7,628 nucleotides of DNA, from contig CALPRR020000123.1 in NCBI GenBank assembly GCA_943326025.2, forward strand, positions 1 through 7,628, read 5' to 3'. The DNA is from Candidatus Kuenenia stuttgartensis. Lineage in GTDB: Bacteria; Bacteroidota; Bacteroidia; Flavobacteriales_D; Crocinitomicaceae. Each line of letters opens with the position of its first letter. The stretch's first letter is position 1. The notes under the pieces were generated by a model. That model made no database searches and was not told the origin of the DNA. It was given only the letters and a program-made list of their open reading frames with translations. This document shows, in pieces, positions 1-5,744 of this stretch. The translations under genes were made by a program, and so were the position numbers.

Positions 1-79
1 AAATTGCATTAATCGTATCATTTTTAGGTTCCATTTTAAACTCTTTGATTTGAGCAACTTGAGAGTATACTTTTAACAT
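1..79 (-). CDS. Partial unrecognised protein (N-terminal 26 codons only)
   Basis: An open minus-strand frame begins with ATG at 79-77 and runs without a stop to the left edge. The visible N-terminus starts MLKVYSQVAQIKEFK, with no signal peptide and a mix of charged and polar residues that suggests a cytoplasmic protein. I do not recognise the family. It is divergent from the GtrA-family gene, leaving about 90 bp of very AT-rich shared upstream DNA. I see no clear Bacteroidota promoter box for it. Only 26 codons are visible, so the frame could be open by chance; the ATG in a plausible divergent position favours a real gene. Confidence 0.5.
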   Translation of the reverse strand, partial: MLKVYSQVAQIKEFKMEPKNDTINAI

Positions 80-131
80 AGGCAAAAAATTCTTTATTTA
101 CATTAATAACGCTTTTATAAATTGTTTATTA

Positions 132-139
132 TAAATTTG
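132..139 (+). promoter_or_regulatory. Possible -7 box (TAnnTTTG) upstream of the GtrA-family gene
   Basis: TAAATTTG matches the Bacteroidota -7 consensus TAnnTTTG and lies 30 bp upstream of the TTG start at 170. I do not see a TTG -33 element at the expected 17-23 nt spacing, so the call is weak. The surrounding 80-169 intergenic DNA is almost entirely A and T. Confidence 0.3.
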
Positions 140-169
140 TGAAAAAATAGTTCAAACACACTTAGAAAA

Positions 170-646
170 TTGCAAAAACTAATATTAAATATTCTTCATT
201 TCTTTTATCCTATTTTTAAAAAATTCATGGATAAACAAACTTATTACTATCTAGTATGTGGTGGAGGAAATACAGTTTTAGGATTGATTATATACTTTAT
301 TGGTGATCACTTTTTATTCCACAAGGTTGACATAGATTTAGGCTTTATTGCATTTAAATCTCACATTGCTTCATTAATTTTATCAATCATAATTACATTC
401 CCTATAGGTTTTTTATTAAATCGCTACATCGTTTGGCATGACAGTAATTTAAATCCTTACAAACAATTATATCGTCATTTCGGATTTGTCATGTTGTTTT
501 CTTTAATGAATTATGTACTACTAAAAATGTTTGTTGAATATTTCAACTGGTGGCATTTTCCTAGTCAATTTCTGACAATCTCCATAATCGTAGTTTTCAG
601 TTATTTTGCTCAAAAATATATTTCATTTAGAAAAACTGCTGAATAA
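170..646 (+). CDS. GtrA-family four-helix membrane protein
   Basis: A 158-aa integral membrane protein with four hydrophobic segments at about residues 24-46, 58-84, 100-122 and 132-148. It carries GtrA-family hallmarks: an N-terminal YYLVCGGGNT stretch (aa 26-35), the TFPIGFLLNRYIVW segment around aa 76-89, and a C-terminal FSYFAQKYISFR tail. Family members are thought to move or flip polyprenyl-linked sugars for cell-surface polysaccharide synthesis; that role is inferred from the family. The start is TTG at 170. An in-frame stop lies at 140-142, and homologues as I remember them carry the NILxFFYPxFKKFM leader, so the internal ATG at codon 20 would cut a conserved N-terminus. No Shine-Dalgarno is visible, as is usual in this phylum. 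No glycosyltransferase partner is in view, so the substrate is unknown. Confidence 0.85.
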   Translation: MQKLILNILHFFYPIFKKFMDKQTYYYLVCGGGNTVLGLIIYFIGDHFLFHKVDIDLGFIAFKSHIASLILSIIITFPIGFLLNRYIVWHDSNLNPYKQLYRHFGFVMLFSLMNYVLLKMFVEYFNWWHFPSQFLTISIIVVFSYFAQKYISFRKTAE

Positions 647-683
647 TATCAAATTTTCAGATTTCCTATTTTAATAAAACAAA

Positions 684-711
684 CTGATTTATTAAAAATA
701 ATTTACCTTTG
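684..711 (+). promoter_or_regulatory. Putative Bacteroidota-type promoter for the DUF5723 gene
   Basis: TACCTTTG at 704-711 fits the -7 consensus TAnnTTTG. A CTG at 684-686, 17 nt upstream, is one base off the TTG -33 element. The -7 box ends 27 bp before the ATG at 739, giving a short leader. The box sits in the 92-bp gap after the GtrA-family gene, which suggests that the beta-barrel gene is transcribed independently. Confidence 0.5.
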
Positions 712-738
712 CAGAAAGCTAAATGTAAATAACTGGAT

Positions 739-2241
739 ATGAATTTAAAAAACTACACTTCATTAATAATATTTGCACTATTCTCAAATATCATTTTTTC
801 TCAGACACAAAGCATTGCTTACCCTAGTGTAGGAAAAGGAGTAGCAACTACCTTTGTAACAGATTATCATTGTTTAGGTATCAATTCATCAGCTTTAGGT
901 TGGGGAACTGGTTATGAAAAGAAAAAATTCACAATGGGAACAAGTGAATTTGGAATGGGAATGTATTCTGATAGTTTAAATTCAGCAGATTTAAAAAAAA
1001 TCTATCGTTCAGCTACAAACAAATTCCTTCACAAGGACACAACAAAATTTAATTTCAATGCTCAAAAATTAGCTGCTGGAAATTTTGCACAAGCTGGAGT
1101 AACCATGTTTATTGATTATAATTGGTTAGGATTCTCTTTTCAAGGTAAAAGATTTGGTGGTGTTGCGTTTAACATTAATGAAAGTTATTCATTTAGTGGT
1201 AATTTGAATCAACAAACAAGTGATATCATTTTTAGAGGTAAACTTTCTTCCTACTTCGATTCATTAAAAGTTGTTATAGGATCAGACACGTCTATTATAG
1301 CAAATAACCCAAACATTTCTTCAGATACTCTTAGCAAGGTTATACAAGGTAGAATTAATGTTCCATTAAAATTGAGTGATATTACAAATGGATCAAGTAT
1401 TCATTTGGTATGGAATCGTTCGTATAACTTTGGTTATGGCCGAAAAGTTTTTGGGATTGACTCTATTTTTGAAATTTATGGTGGTATTGGTGGTCGTTTT
1501 ATACAATCAATGGCCATGTTTAATATGACATCAGATAAAGATGGTTTGAGAATGTATTCATCTCTTACTCCGTCATTTAATATTGAGTATGGAAGTATCG
1601 CTTCGATAAACCCTTCCAATTTTCAATCAAATGGTGGTGGACTTCCTAAAGCTGTAGGAAATGGTTATGGCGTTGATTTATCTGCAAGTGTTATTATCTA
1701 TAAAAAATTAAGAATTGCTGCATCGGTCAACAATATTGGAAGTGTGACTTATAATCGAAATGTATATCAAATAAAAGATTCAATTTTAGGAAACTTATCG
1801 TTGAGTGGATTAACTAATAATGATATTACAAAATCAGTTGATCAACTTTTAAAAGATAATGGAATATTATCATTGGTTGGTAGTGAAAAATATATTTTAA
1901 AAAACGCATCAAATTTTCGTTTTGGCGCAAGTTTTCAACCATTTAAATTCTTGCATTTCGGATTTGACTTAGTTGCTCCTTTTAATAAAGAAGTACCTGG
2001 AAGTATTCAAAATGCTGTTTATTCATTTGGTGGAGAACTTAAATTTTTCAAAAGAATTGCTTTAAGTGCAGGTTATTTTGGTGGTGGTATTTATCAAAAC
2101 AATATTCCTGTCGGAATCAATTTTATATTAAAAGATGGAGCTTATGAATTCGGAATTTCTTCAAGAGATGCTTTACGCTTTTTCACTAAGGATGCTCATA
2201 GCATTTCAACAGCTTTTGGGTTTGCTCGATTTAGATTTTAA
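739..2241 (+). CDS. DUF5723-type outer-membrane beta-barrel protein
   Basis: A 500-aa exported protein. Residues 1-22 form a signal peptide (Asn/Lys start, hydrophobic core, likely cleavage near IIFSQ). The mature region opens with SVGKGVATTFVTDYHCLGINSSALGW-like sequence, which I associate with the DUF5723 family of Bacteroidota. The remainder is rich in Gly, Ser, Asn and aromatics in alternating patterns, with Gly-rich turns such as YGGIGGRF and YFGGGIYQN, and it ends in ARFRF; a C-terminal Phe is typical of outer-membrane barrels. The overall shape recalls FadL/PorV-like barrels, but the cargo and function are unknown. It has its own upstream promoter-like box and is followed immediately by a strong hairpin, so it looks monocistronic. 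The family name is from memory; the outer-membrane assignment is the firmer part. Confidence 0.8.
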   Translation: MNLKNYTSLIIFALFSNIIFSQTQSIAYPSVGKGVATTFVTDYHCLGINSSALGWGTGYEKKKFTMGTSEFGMGMYSDSLNSADLKKIYRSATNKFLHKDTTKFNFNAQKLAAGNFAQAGVTMFIDYNWLGFSFQGKRFGGVAFNINESYSFSGNLNQQTSDIIFRGKLSSYFDSLKVVIGSDTSIIANNPNISSDTLSKVIQGRINVPLKLSDITNGSSIHLVWNRSYNFGYGRKVFGIDSIFEIYGGIGGRFIQSMAMFNMTSDKDGLRMYSSLTPSFNIEYGSIASINPSNFQSNGGGLPKAVGNGYGVDLSASVIIYKKLRIAASVNNIGSVTYNRNVYQIKDSILGNLSLSGLTNNDITKSVDQLLKDNGILSLVGSEKYILKNASNFRFGASFQPFKFLHFGFDLVAPFNKEVPGSIQNAVYSFGGELKFFKRIALSAGYFGGGIYQNNIPVGINFILKDGAYEFGISSRDALRFFTKDAHSISTAFGFARFRF

Positions 2242-2245
2242 AAAC

Positions 2246-2297
2246 ATTATTTCACAAAAAATGGCTCTAAAATTAGAGCCATTTTTTGTGAAATAAT
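2246..2297. terminator. Perfect 25-bp inverted repeat, probable bidirectional terminator
   Basis: Arms 2246-2270 and 2273-2297 are exact reverse complements with only AA between them. The stem contains GGCTCTAA/TTAGAGCC next to the centre, then a run of six A on the left arm and six T on the right arm. The T run follows the GC-rich core on either strand, so the element has the core-plus-U-tract form of an intrinsic terminator in both directions. It lies 4 bp after the stop of the plus-strand beta-barrel gene and 12 bp after the stop of the convergent minus-strand gene, as expected for a shared terminator. Confidence 0.85.
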
Positions 2298-2309
2298 AAA
2301 TTAAATCTA

Positions 2310-2762
2310 CTAAACCAATAAACCACTTTCTTTTACAGGAATCAAAAATGATTCATTTAATTCTTTTACCGATTTTACTAATGGATTAAAAACATTCCAT
2401 TCTGAATAATTCTCAAGAGATGCGTATGCAATTGTTTTTTTCTCAACATCATTTTTTACAACCATTTTAAGTCTATTAAAAAAGTCTATTGACAATTGCT
2501 GACCTAACGTCTTCATTTTCTTAACAGATCTATCTATTGAGCATCCAGATGGACTTTCAACATCTTCATCTACCCCAATTACTACAAATTGATTTTCAAT
2601 AATAACAACATCTGCTTTCAAAGGTGTACCATGAGAATCCCAAGATTGAACAAATGGTTTCAATTCATTTAAAATGACTTCAGACTCAACTAAAGTCAAT
2701 TCTCTTGAAGCTGGATAAATCCAAACTCTTGAAGCAGCTGATAATTGTGGAAAATAACTCAT
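2310..2762 (-). CDS. Conserved 150-aa flavobacterial protein (often labelled 'ABC transporter ATPase')
   Basis: A soluble 150-aa protein with no signal peptide or membrane segment. It resembles a short conserved family of Flavobacteriia whose members are, as I recall, often named 'ABC transporter ATPase'. The sequence does not support that name: there is no Walker A (GxxxxGK[ST]), no LSGGQ signature and no Walker B. Recognisable features are SRVWIYPASREL near the N-terminus (aa 11-22) and SPSGCSIDRSV (aa 70-80), whose Gly-Cys-Ser-Ile-Asp core is the likely conserved site. I chose the ATG at 2762 because it falls 1 nt after the stop of the upstream Fe-S gene; an ATG at 2786 would add a Gln-rich leader read through the end of that gene. 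The close spacing implies translational coupling with the CCG protein. Function is unknown. Confidence 0.8.
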   Translation of the reverse strand: MSYFPQLSAASRVWIYPASRELTLVESEVILNELKPFVQSWDSHGTPLKADVVIIENQFVVIGVDEDVESPSGCSIDRSVKKMKTLGQQLSIDFFNRLKMVVKNDVEKKTIAYASLENYSEWNVFNPLVKSVKELNESFLIPVKESGLLV

Positions 2763-2763
2763 T

Positions 2764-3558
2764 TTATAAATCTGCTGCTGTTGCAATTAATTCTGCGATA
2801 TCTAACACCTTAATTTCTTCTTCTTTATTAAAGTTTTTAACACCATCTGTCATCATCGTATTACAGAAAGGACAACCAGTAGCAATAATTGTTGCATTTG
2901 TTTCAAGAGCATCTTCTGTTCTTTCAACGTTTATTTCTTTATTTCCTTTTTCTGCTTCTTTAAACATTTGAGCACCACCTGCACCACAACATAAACCGTT
3001 GGTTTTACAACGTTTCATTTCAACTAATTCAGCATCTAATTTCTCAATTAATTCTCTTGGCGCTTCGTAAACATCATTTGCTCTTCCTAAGTAACAAGGG
3101 TCGTGAAAAGTGATTTTTTGACCTTTAAAAACACTTCCTCCTTTAATAGCTAATTTCCCAGTATTAATCAAATCTTGAATTAATTGTGTATGATGAATCA
3201 CTTCATATTTACCTCCTAATTCAGGATATTCATTTTTTAACGTATTGAAACAATGAGGACAAGCAGTAACAATTTTCTTTACTTCATATCCATCTAATAC
3301 TTGAATATTCATCATCGCTTGCATTTGAAATGTAAATTCATTTCCTGCTCGCTTCGCTGGGTCACCAGTACAACTTTCTTCAGCACCTAAGACAGCAAAA
3401 TTAACATTGCAATTGTTTAAAATCTTAACCAATGCTTTTGTGATTTTTTTTGCTCTATCATCAAAACTTCCTGAACAACCAACCCAAAATAATATGTCAG
3501 CTGTTTCTCCATTTGCCAATTTTTCGGCCATTGTAGGCACTTTCAAAGGAGTACTCAT
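2764..3558 (-). CDS. Soluble (Fe-S)-binding protein with two CCG domains, HdrB/HdrD/GlpC-like
   Basis: A 264-aa protein with the duplicated cysteine-rich CCG domain (PF02754 type). In the first half the ligands are C28, C63, C100 and C103 (GCSGSF, ESCTGDPAKR, ACPHC); the usual second Cys of the CCG triplet is Thr64. In the second half C155, C190-C191, C229 and C232 (HDPCYLG, CCGAGGAQ, GCPFC) form a complete CxnCCGxnCxxC motif. In HdrB such a domain binds a noncubane [4Fe-4S] cluster; related domains occur in HdrD, GlpC, LutA and FadF/EMO. It has no membrane segment and no ferredoxin domain of its own, so it probably works with the membrane 4Fe-4S protein encoded four genes upstream in the same run, counting inclusively. 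It lies 7 nt after the small secreted-protein gene and 1 nt before the 150-aa gene. Substrate and electron donor are inferred, not shown. Confidence 0.88.
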   Translation of the reverse strand: MSTPLKVPTMAEKLANGETADILFWVGCSGSFDDRAKKITKALVKILNNCNVNFAVLGAEESCTGDPAKRAGNEFTFQMQAMMNIQVLDGYEVKKIVTACPHCFNTLKNEYPELGGKYEVIHHTQLIQDLINTGKLAIKGGSVFKGQKITFHDPCYLGRANDVYEAPRELIEKLDAELVEMKRCKTNGLCCGAGGAQMFKEAEKGNKEINVERTEDALETNATIIATGCPFCNTMMTDGVKNFNKEEEIKVLDIAELIATAADL

Positions 3559-3565
3559 AATTCAG

Positions 3566-3913
3566 TTAATTATTATTTTTTAAAGTATCACTACAAACAT
3601 TAATAACAAATGTATCAATGTCGATTACTTTAGAAGTTGAATCCTTGTATGAAACAATGATAGAAACTTCATTAAATATATCGCTTGCTTTTATAGTATA
3701 ATCGCCTTCAGTGTAATCTTTTGCAATCTGTACACCTTTACCTCTAATAACAAGGTTTTCATAAAATGTACCTTCTGCAAAATTTATTTTCATTTTGTAT
3801 ACCTTACCACTTTCAATACATGAAGGATTTCCTTCAATTTCAATACCAACTTTTTTGTCATTCAATTTAAAACTGAATAAAAAGAAAATAGATATTATTA
3901 AAAATGATTTCAT
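3566..3913 (-). CDS. Small secreted hypothetical protein, 115 aa
   Basis: I do not recognise this protein. Residues 1-16 (MKSFLIISIFFLFSFK) form a short hydrophobic leader consistent with a signal peptide or N-terminal anchor. There is no lipobox cysteine and no clear AxA cleavage site. The rest is mostly predicted beta in character, with alternating hydrophobic residues as in VYKMKINF, YENLVIRGKG and VSIIVSYK, suggesting a single small beta-sandwich domain of about 90 residues. Cys32 and Cys107, near the two ends of that domain, could form a disulfide if it is exported. It sits 7 nt after the HAD gene and 7 nt before the CCG Fe-S gene, so it is embedded in the operon, and its composition matches the neighbours. 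Confidence 0.75.
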   Translation of the reverse strand: MKSFLIISIFFLFSFKLNDKKVGIEIEGNPSCIESGKVYKMKINFAEGTFYENLVIRGKGVQIAKDYTEGDYTIKASDIFNEVSIIVSYKDSTSKVIDIDTFVINVCSDTLKNNN

Positions 3914-3920
3914 TGTATAT

Positions 3921-4334
3921 TTATTTTTCGAAAACCTGAATCATCACTTGTTTTTCAATCAAATCAGTAAATCGTCCTTCATATCGTGTTGCACGAACCA
4001 TGTGATTATCTACCCAATGGTAATTTCCTCCTCTAGGTTTACCCATTAATAATCCATGATATTTAAAACCATGATCATTCAACCATTTTTCAGTTACTTC
4101 TCTATGATCTTCAGTTCTTGAAGTAAAAAAGGTAATAATATGTCCTTCAGAATACCATTTATTTAATGTAACTAAAGCTTCTGGATATAAAGCTGCAGTA
4201 GCCATTCTTTCAGGTTCTTCATTTGGAATATCATCACAAATTGTTCCATCAATGTCAATTAAGTAATTTTTAACATCTTCAGGTAAAACAGGACTTATTA
4301 ATTGTCCATTTTCTTCTTTTTGAACTAATTTCAT
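3921..4334 (-). CDS. HAD-superfamily phosphatase-like protein
   Basis: A 137-aa cytoplasmic protein with HAD motifs: motif I YLIDIDGTICDD (nucleophile D27, general acid/base D29), motif II FFTSRTE (T71/S72), a candidate motif III lysine K99 in GKPRGGNYHW, and a motif IV acidic residue D109 in WVDN. At 137 aa it is a minimal Rossmannoid core with almost no cap domain, which points to a macromolecular or phospho-ligand substrate accessible to an open site. Close flavobacterial relatives are, as I recall, often labelled 'phosphoheptose isomerase', but no SIS-domain features are present and a phosphatase-type activity is the better inference. The ATG at 4334 is preceded by a purine-rich stretch on the coding strand. 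It starts after an 82-nt gap that may hold a promoter and leads into the secreted-protein and CCG genes at 7-nt spacings. Confidence 0.82.
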   Translation of the reverse strand: MKLVQKEENGQLISPVLPEDVKNYLIDIDGTICDDIPNEEPERMATAALYPEALVTLNKWYSEGHIITFFTSRTEDHREVTEKWLNDHGFKYHGLLMGKPRGGNYHWVDNHMVRATRYEGRFTDLIEKQVMIQVFEK

Positions 4335-4394
4335 GCTTTTTCTTTTTTTGATTTTAAACTTTTCACTTCACAATTCAAATTCAAAGTTTATAGC

Positions 4395-4402
4395 CAAAGT
4401 TA
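4395..4402 (-). promoter_or_regulatory. Possible internal promoter -7 box upstream of the HAD gene
   Basis: On the minus strand TAACTTTG matches the TAnnTTTG -7 consensus. A CTG lies 22 nt upstream of it, at the end of the preceding Fe-S gene, and could be a degenerate -33. The box is about 60 bp ahead of the HAD ATG, inside the only sizeable gap (82 nt) of the minus-strand run. It would allow the HAD-to-150-aa segment to be expressed separately from the amidase-MCE-FeS segment. Confidence 0.35.
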
Positions 4403-4416
4403 TAGTTGTAGTTTAT

Positions 4417-5733
4417 TTATTCTTCAGAAGCCCAATTCAATCTGTCTGCTTGAGAGAATTGCCATGGAGCTCCATTATTTTCAATATTCGTTAACATCCC
4501 TGTTAATTCAGTTGGCATTTTTGAATCCTCCATTACCAAATATCTTCTTAAATCAATAATTATAGACAAAGGATCAATATTCACTGGACATTCTTGAACA
4601 CAAGCATTACAAGATGTACATGCCCAAATTTCTTCTTCAGTTATATAATCTCCTAATAAGCTTTTACCATCTTGATAATCTTTGCCATTTTTCCTTTTTC
4701 CTTCTCCTACTTCAACCAAACGATCTCTCGTTTTCATCATAATATTACGAGGAGACAATAACTTCCCTGTTACATTTGCCGGACAAGAAGAAGTACATCT
4801 TCCACATTCAGTACATGAATATGCATCCAATAAATTTTTCCAAGTCAAATCAGTAACATCCTTAACACCAAAAGGAACATGCTCTGTTTCACCTTCAGGT
4901 TGAGCTGCATATGGATCTGCTGTTGGATCCATCATCAATTTCACCTCTTTAGTAACTGATTCCATGTTTGTAAACTTCCCTTTTTTCTCAAGATTAGAAT
5001 ACCAAGTATTTGGAAAAGCTAATAATATATGTAAATGCTTAGAGTAAGGCAAATAATTTAAGAATGCAAACACCATTAAAATATGTCCCCACCACCCTAT
5101 TTGTTCAAATATATGTAATGTATGTATATCTGTAAAACCTTTAAAAAATAATGGTCCAAGAAAACTACTTATTGCAAAGCCATATCCTTGACCAGTTTCA
5201 GCAATTCTTGCTTGCTCGTCAGCACCATTCATTGTGAATATACAAGTTACTAAAACAATTTCCATTATCAAAATTAAATTAGCATCCTTTTTAGGCCAAC
5301 CTGCTAATTCTTTCATATTTAATCGTGGAAGTTTTAATAAATTTCTTCTTGCTAAAAATGCAATTGTTGCAACTAAAGCTAAAACTGACAATACTTCAAT
5401 GAAACTAATTAAAAAAGTATAGAAAGAACCCAAACTATCGTGAAAAAATCGGTGACTTCCAGAAATACCATCAACAATAATTTCAATCAATTCAATTTGA
5501 GTAATAACAAATGCAGCATACAATGCCAAATGTAATAAAGCTGGAATTGGTCTAGTAAACATTTTCTTTTGACCTAGTGCTACTAAAATCATTGTTTTCC
5601 ATCGTTCAGATCTATTATCGGCTCTATCAATATCTCTACCTAACAATATATTCGAACGTATCTTTAAAACATTAACTGTAAACAAGCCAAAGCCTGCTAT
5701 TAATAATAATGAAAATAAAATAGAAGTAATCAT
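4417..5733 (-). CDS. Membrane-anchored two-[4Fe-4S] oxidoreductase subunit, NarI/HdrE-like N-terminus
   Basis: A 438-aa protein in two parts. The N-terminal half has about five hydrophobic helices (roughly aa 1-22, 62-88, 103-128, 151-168, 208-228), resembling the NarI/HdrE/DsrM b-type cytochrome fold. Histidines in or next to helices (H68, H217, H233, H235) are candidate haem ligands, not demonstrated ones. The C-terminal half has two ferredoxin-type motifs: C307-C310-C313-C317 (CTECGRCTSSCP) and C372-C375-C378-C382 (CTSCNACVQECP), typical of GlpC/HdrC-like domains that wire electrons between a membrane quinone site and a soluble partner. It ends without the CCG domains found fused in FadF-type proteins; these are supplied by the separate gene at 2764-3558. 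It follows the MCE gene by 11 nt and is followed by an 82-nt gap. Confidence 0.88.
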   Translation of the reverse strand: MITSILFSLLLIAGFGLFTVNVLKIRSNILLGRDIDRADNRSERWKTMILVALGQKKMFTRPIPALLHLALYAAFVITQIELIEIIVDGISGSHRFFHDSLGSFYTFLISFIEVLSVLALVATIAFLARRNLLKLPRLNMKELAGWPKKDANLILIMEIVLVTCIFTMNGADEQARIAETGQGYGFAISSFLGPLFFKGFTDIHTLHIFEQIGWWGHILMVFAFLNYLPYSKHLHILLAFPNTWYSNLEKKGKFTNMESVTKEVKLMMDPTADPYAAQPEGETEHVPFGVKDVTDLTWKNLLDAYSCTECGRCTSSCPANVTGKLLSPRNIMMKTRDRLVEVGEGKRKNGKDYQDGKSLLGDYITEEEIWACTSCNACVQECPVNIDPLSIIIDLRRYLVMEDSKMPTELTGMLTNIENNGAPWQFSQADRLNWASEE

Positions 5734-5744
5734 CTTAAAAAGTA

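Noticed and set aside
80..169. Near-repeated ATAAATTGT / ATAAATTTGT words as an operator in the divergent gap
   Set aside because: The match is short and A/T-only in a region that is almost all A and T, so it is not distinguishable from chance.
2763..2786. Extended start at 2786 for the 150-aa gene
   Set aside because: The extra residues MQQQQIYK come from reading the end of the CCG gene in another frame; the ATG at 2762 gives a 1-nt gap and a family-like N-terminus.
2705..2971. Plus-strand open frame of 88 codons
   Set aside because: It overlaps the coupled ends of two well-supported minus-strand genes, has no recognisable domain, and is the kind of antisense frame expected opposite AT-rich coding sequence.
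3795..4049. Plus-strand open frame of 84 codons
   Set aside because: It lies antisense to the secreted-protein and HAD genes; the HAD motifs on the other strand are clear, and this frame shows no family features.
4682..4903. Plus-strand open frame inside the 4Fe-4S gene
   Set aside because: It is a shadow of the cysteine-rich ferredoxin region, whose two CxxCxxCxxxCP motifs establish the minus-strand reading.
5234..5422. Plus-strand open frame opposite the membrane-helix region
   Set aside because: No features of its own, and fully contained in the real minus-strand gene.
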